From: a virus | DNA: 22,504 nt | Virus record (IMG/VR): IMGVR_UViG_3300027741_000291 | Coordinates: 1-22,504 of that record | Reading direction: 5' to 3' (one strand) | Part shown: piece by piece, positions 21,202-22,504 of the stretch | Position numbering within the stretch: the stretch's first letter is position 1 | Layout of the letters: each line of letters starts with the position of its first letter | Program-made: the position numbers and the translations under genes | Notes under the pieces: model-generated | The model's input: only the letters and a program-made list of their open reading frames with translations | What the model was told of the DNA's origin: nothing | Database searches by the model: none

Positions 21202-21939
21202 ATGCACTACTACCAGTTCAACATTGGTGACTATCAAAGTCACACATCACACCTTTTAGAAATGGAAGATTTGGCTTATCGCCGAATGCTTGATTGGTGT
21301 TACTTACACGAAAAACCTTTGCCAATTGATCCTAACGAGATAGCCAGGCTTGTTAGGATGCGTTCGCATAGCGATAGCATTGCGATCGTTTTGCGAGAAT
21401 ATTTTGAACGTAACGAAGATGGTTGGGTTTCTTTACGAGTGATAGCAGAAATTGAAAAAGTTGGCATCAAATCAGAGAAGGCTAGTGCAAGCGCAAAAGC
21501 ACGATGGGTGAAAAAAGATAATGAAATCAAAGACTTATCTATTAATGCGAACGCATTGCCATCGCAATCCGAAAGCAATGCTACACATAACACATTACCT
21601 ATTACACATAACACATTACACATAGTAGAAAAGAAGCAGCGCGGTTCCCGCCTGCCAACAGACTTTGAGCTTCCAAATGATTGGGTTTCTTTTTGCAACC
21701 AAGAAAGGCCAGACCTTCAAGCGCGTAAAGTTTTTGACAACTTCAAAGACTACTGGCTTTCGGCTCCTAAAGGAACAAAGTTAGATTGGTCAGCCACATG
21801 GAGAAATTGGGTTCGTAGCCAGAAAGTTGAAAAACAAAATGAACTTTCTAAAACAGGGCAAATGAACCAAACGGTTATGTCAGGCTTAACCCGTGGACTC
21901 ATTGGAGGTGGCTCAAATGTCAAATTACTCGGAATCTGA
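21202..21939 (+). CDS. DUF1376 (YdaU-like) replication protein
   Basis: A 245-residue protein. The N-terminal MHYYQFNIGDYQSHTSHLLE, then MEDLAYRRMLDWCYLHEKPL is the DUF1376 signature (residues ~1-90), a winged-helix-like domain found in phage replication initiators. KASASAKARWVKK (93-105) is the usual basic linker. The C-terminal LPNDWVSFCNQERPDLQARK, FDNFKDYWLSAPKGTKLDWS, ATWRNWVRS region is typical of phage primosomal/initiator proteins. It probably recognises the phage origin and recruits the following P-like protein. Codons ~118-141 encode THNTLPITHNTLHI, produced by iteron-like DNA repeats. The gene overlaps the next by 23 bases. Confidence 0.85.
   Translation: MHYYQFNIGDYQSHTSHLLEMEDLAYRRMLDWCYLHEKPLPIDPNEIARLVRMRSHSDSIAIVLREYFERNEDGWVSLRVIAEIEKVGIKSEKASASAKARWVKKDNEIKDLSINANALPSQSESNATHNTLPITHNTLHIVEKKQRGSRLPTDFELPNDWVSFCNQERPDLQARKVFDNFKDYWLSAPKGTKLDWSATWRNWVRSQKVEKQNELSKTGQMNQTVMSGLTRGLIGGGSNVKLLGI
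21553..21624 (+). repeat. Iteron-like repeats, candidate replication origin
   Basis: GCATTGC (21553-21559) and GCAATGC (21575-21581) form an inverted repeat. Directly after it, TACACATAACACATTAC occurs twice (21582-21598 and 21603-21619, period 21), and a partial third TACACATA lies at 21617-21624. The arrangement inside the initiator gene parallels lambda, whose origin iterons lie in gene O. Confidence 0.55.
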
Positions 21940-22309
21940 TTTTTGCACTAAAGACGATGGCCTTGATTACATCTTTGCAATCATGGGCGCCACATACGGA
22001 GCTGCATTCAATCGCCATTTTGAAGGCATGGATTTAAATTTAGTTCGTTCTGTTTGGGCAAACACACTAGGTGGTTTCCTGACTTACAAACCATCTTTAC
22101 ATCATGCCATTCGACTTTTGCCTGCTGATTTCCCGCCAAGCGCAATAAAGTTTCGAGACTTTTGCAATTCAGGGCCACACATCCCTATCAAACCAGTTTT
22201 GCAAATTGAACGAGAGCCAACATTGCATGAGCAAATGGCAACTGAAAAAGCCAAGCATGAAGCCCTAAAAAAATTAGCTGAGATTAGAAGGCAATACGCA
22301 AGAAAATGA
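21917..22309 (+). CDS. Lambda-P-like helicase loader
   Basis: A 130-residue protein. I start at ATG 21917, which has GGAGG eight nt upstream. The GTG at 21893 has no such site. FAIMGATYGAAFNRHFEGMD, VRSVWANTLGGFLTYKPSLH, and FPPSAIKFRDFCNSGP (residues ~20-87) follow the pattern of the phage replication P family (aromatic-LYG-F..., W...L..., WPP.LPEF..lC). The C-terminus is a charged helix (KAKHEALKKLAEIRRQY). P proteins capture the host DnaB helicase and bring it to the initiator at the origin. Overlap with the DUF1376 gene and order O-like then P-like support this. It is shorter than lambda P, so other roles are possible. Confidence 0.6.
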   Translation: MSNYSESDFCTKDDGLDYIFAIMGATYGAAFNRHFEGMDLNLVRSVWANTLGGFLTYKPSLHHAIRLLPADFPPSAIKFRDFCNSGPHIPIKPVLQIEREPTLHEQMATEKAKHEALKKLAEIRRQYARK

Positions 22310-22504
22310 CTTATGAACAAGCCCAAAGAATCCTTGACCGCACCCAAGAAGGTTGGGAATTTAGCGAATTTGTCATCCTCAGAGCGCTTGAGCTTACGGG
22401 AGACTATGAACCAAATGGAAGCAGCGGAATGGATCAAGCGATTCAGCCAGAAACTGAAAAAAGATGGGAAGACCGCAGCGTGGAACTGGTGGCAGATCAC
22501 GTTA
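22306..22504 (+). CDS. Hypothetical early protein, 3' truncated
   Basis: It begins in an ATGA overlap with the P-like gene and stays open to the window edge (66 codons). The N-terminal MTYEQAQRILDRTQEGWEFS, then EFVILRALELTGDYEPNG looks like short phage early proteins of the form 'MtYe.A..iLdr...G...p..vI..AL.lTGDl'. The part after residue ~40 is less convincing and is overlapped by another good frame. Function unknown. Confidence 0.6.
   Translation, partial: MTYEQAQRILDRTQEGWEFSEFVILRALELTGDYEPNGSSGMDQAIQPETEKRWEDRSVELVADHV
22406..22504 (+). CDS. Overlapping downstream ORF, 3' truncated
   Basis: In a second frame, ATG at 22406 (or 22415) opens MNQMEAAEWIKRFSQKLKKD, then GKTAAWNWWQITL to the window edge. 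The Trp-rich amphipathic helix pattern is typical of small phage replication-region proteins, and GGGAG precedes it by three nt. The same frame is open back to an ATG at 22313. Either this or the C-terminal part of the 22306 frame may be real, or the two genes overlap. Confidence 0.4.
   Translation, partial: MNQMEAAEWIKRFSQKLKKDGKTAAWNWWQITL

Noticed and set aside
1-22504. tRNA genes, CRISPR arrays and insertion sequences
   Set aside because: I saw no cloverleaf with a TTCRA arm, no regularly spaced repeats with unique spacers, and no transposase or terminal repeats. The 21-bp repeats at 21582 are inside a gene and only two to three copies.

Overview
The window is a contiguous part of a tailed double-stranded DNA phage genome, most likely a short-tailed (podovirus-type) phage or related prophage. 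The case for a podovirus is the order scaffold, major capsid, small decoration-type proteins, head-tail adaptor, tail hub, then three long internal/ejection-type proteins, with no tape-measure or tail-tube genes. Gene style (ERF annealing protein, YqaJ exonuclease, DUF1376-type replication protein, lambda-P-like loader, GH108 endolysin) fits a Gram-negative, probably aquatic betaproteobacterial host. The host assignment is inference only. Terminase and portal are not here and presumably lie before base 1. No integrase or CI-type repressor is visible, so lifestyle cannot be decided.

Layout. 1-13686 (+): virion genes: scaffold (5' truncated), major capsid, two small beta-rich proteins separated by a rho-independent terminator, an AT-hook-tailed protein, adaptor, hub, a GNAT acetyltransferase, a Q/N-rich protein ending in a short S74 chaperone domain, two ejection-type proteins, and a tail fibre with a full S74 chaperone domain. 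13683-14159 (+): a free-standing HNH-AP2 homing-type endonuclease. 14182-16676 (+): a small DUF7936-like protein and a lysis region (two membrane proteins, a Pro-rich lipoprotein with FVxGP repeats, a 3TM holin, a GH108 endolysin). 16708-18101 (+): a second GNAT and an HTH-metallophosphoesterase fusion, meeting a minus-strand operon tail to tail. 18091-20805 (-): early/recombination operon with several very short genes, a winged-helix protein, YqaJ exonuclease and ERF. 20806-20939: divergent promoter region. 20940-22504 (+): Cro-like regulator (probably leaderless mRNA), DUF1376 replication protein carrying iteron-like repeats, a P-like helicase loader and truncated downstream ORFs.

The most interesting signal is not a gene. 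A ~55-nt element occurs twice, on opposite strands, each time in sense orientation just upstream of the ribosome-binding site of a gene (14724-14779 before the 14796 gene; 18904-18848 before the 18829 gene). The copies share GAAAAGGGGG, GCTGGCA, TCCTA and AACGT blocks. Their main stem differs by a compensatory pair change (G-C in one, T-A in the other), and both have a short 5' hairpin with UCC in its loop. I do not recognise it as a known RNA family.

How the genes work together: the divergent region would launch the left (recombination) and right (Cro, replication) early operons. ERF and YqaJ form a two-component recombination pair. DUF1376 and P-like proteins would load the host helicase, possibly at repeats inside the DUF1376 gene. 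The long plus-strand late block builds the virion and lyses the cell.
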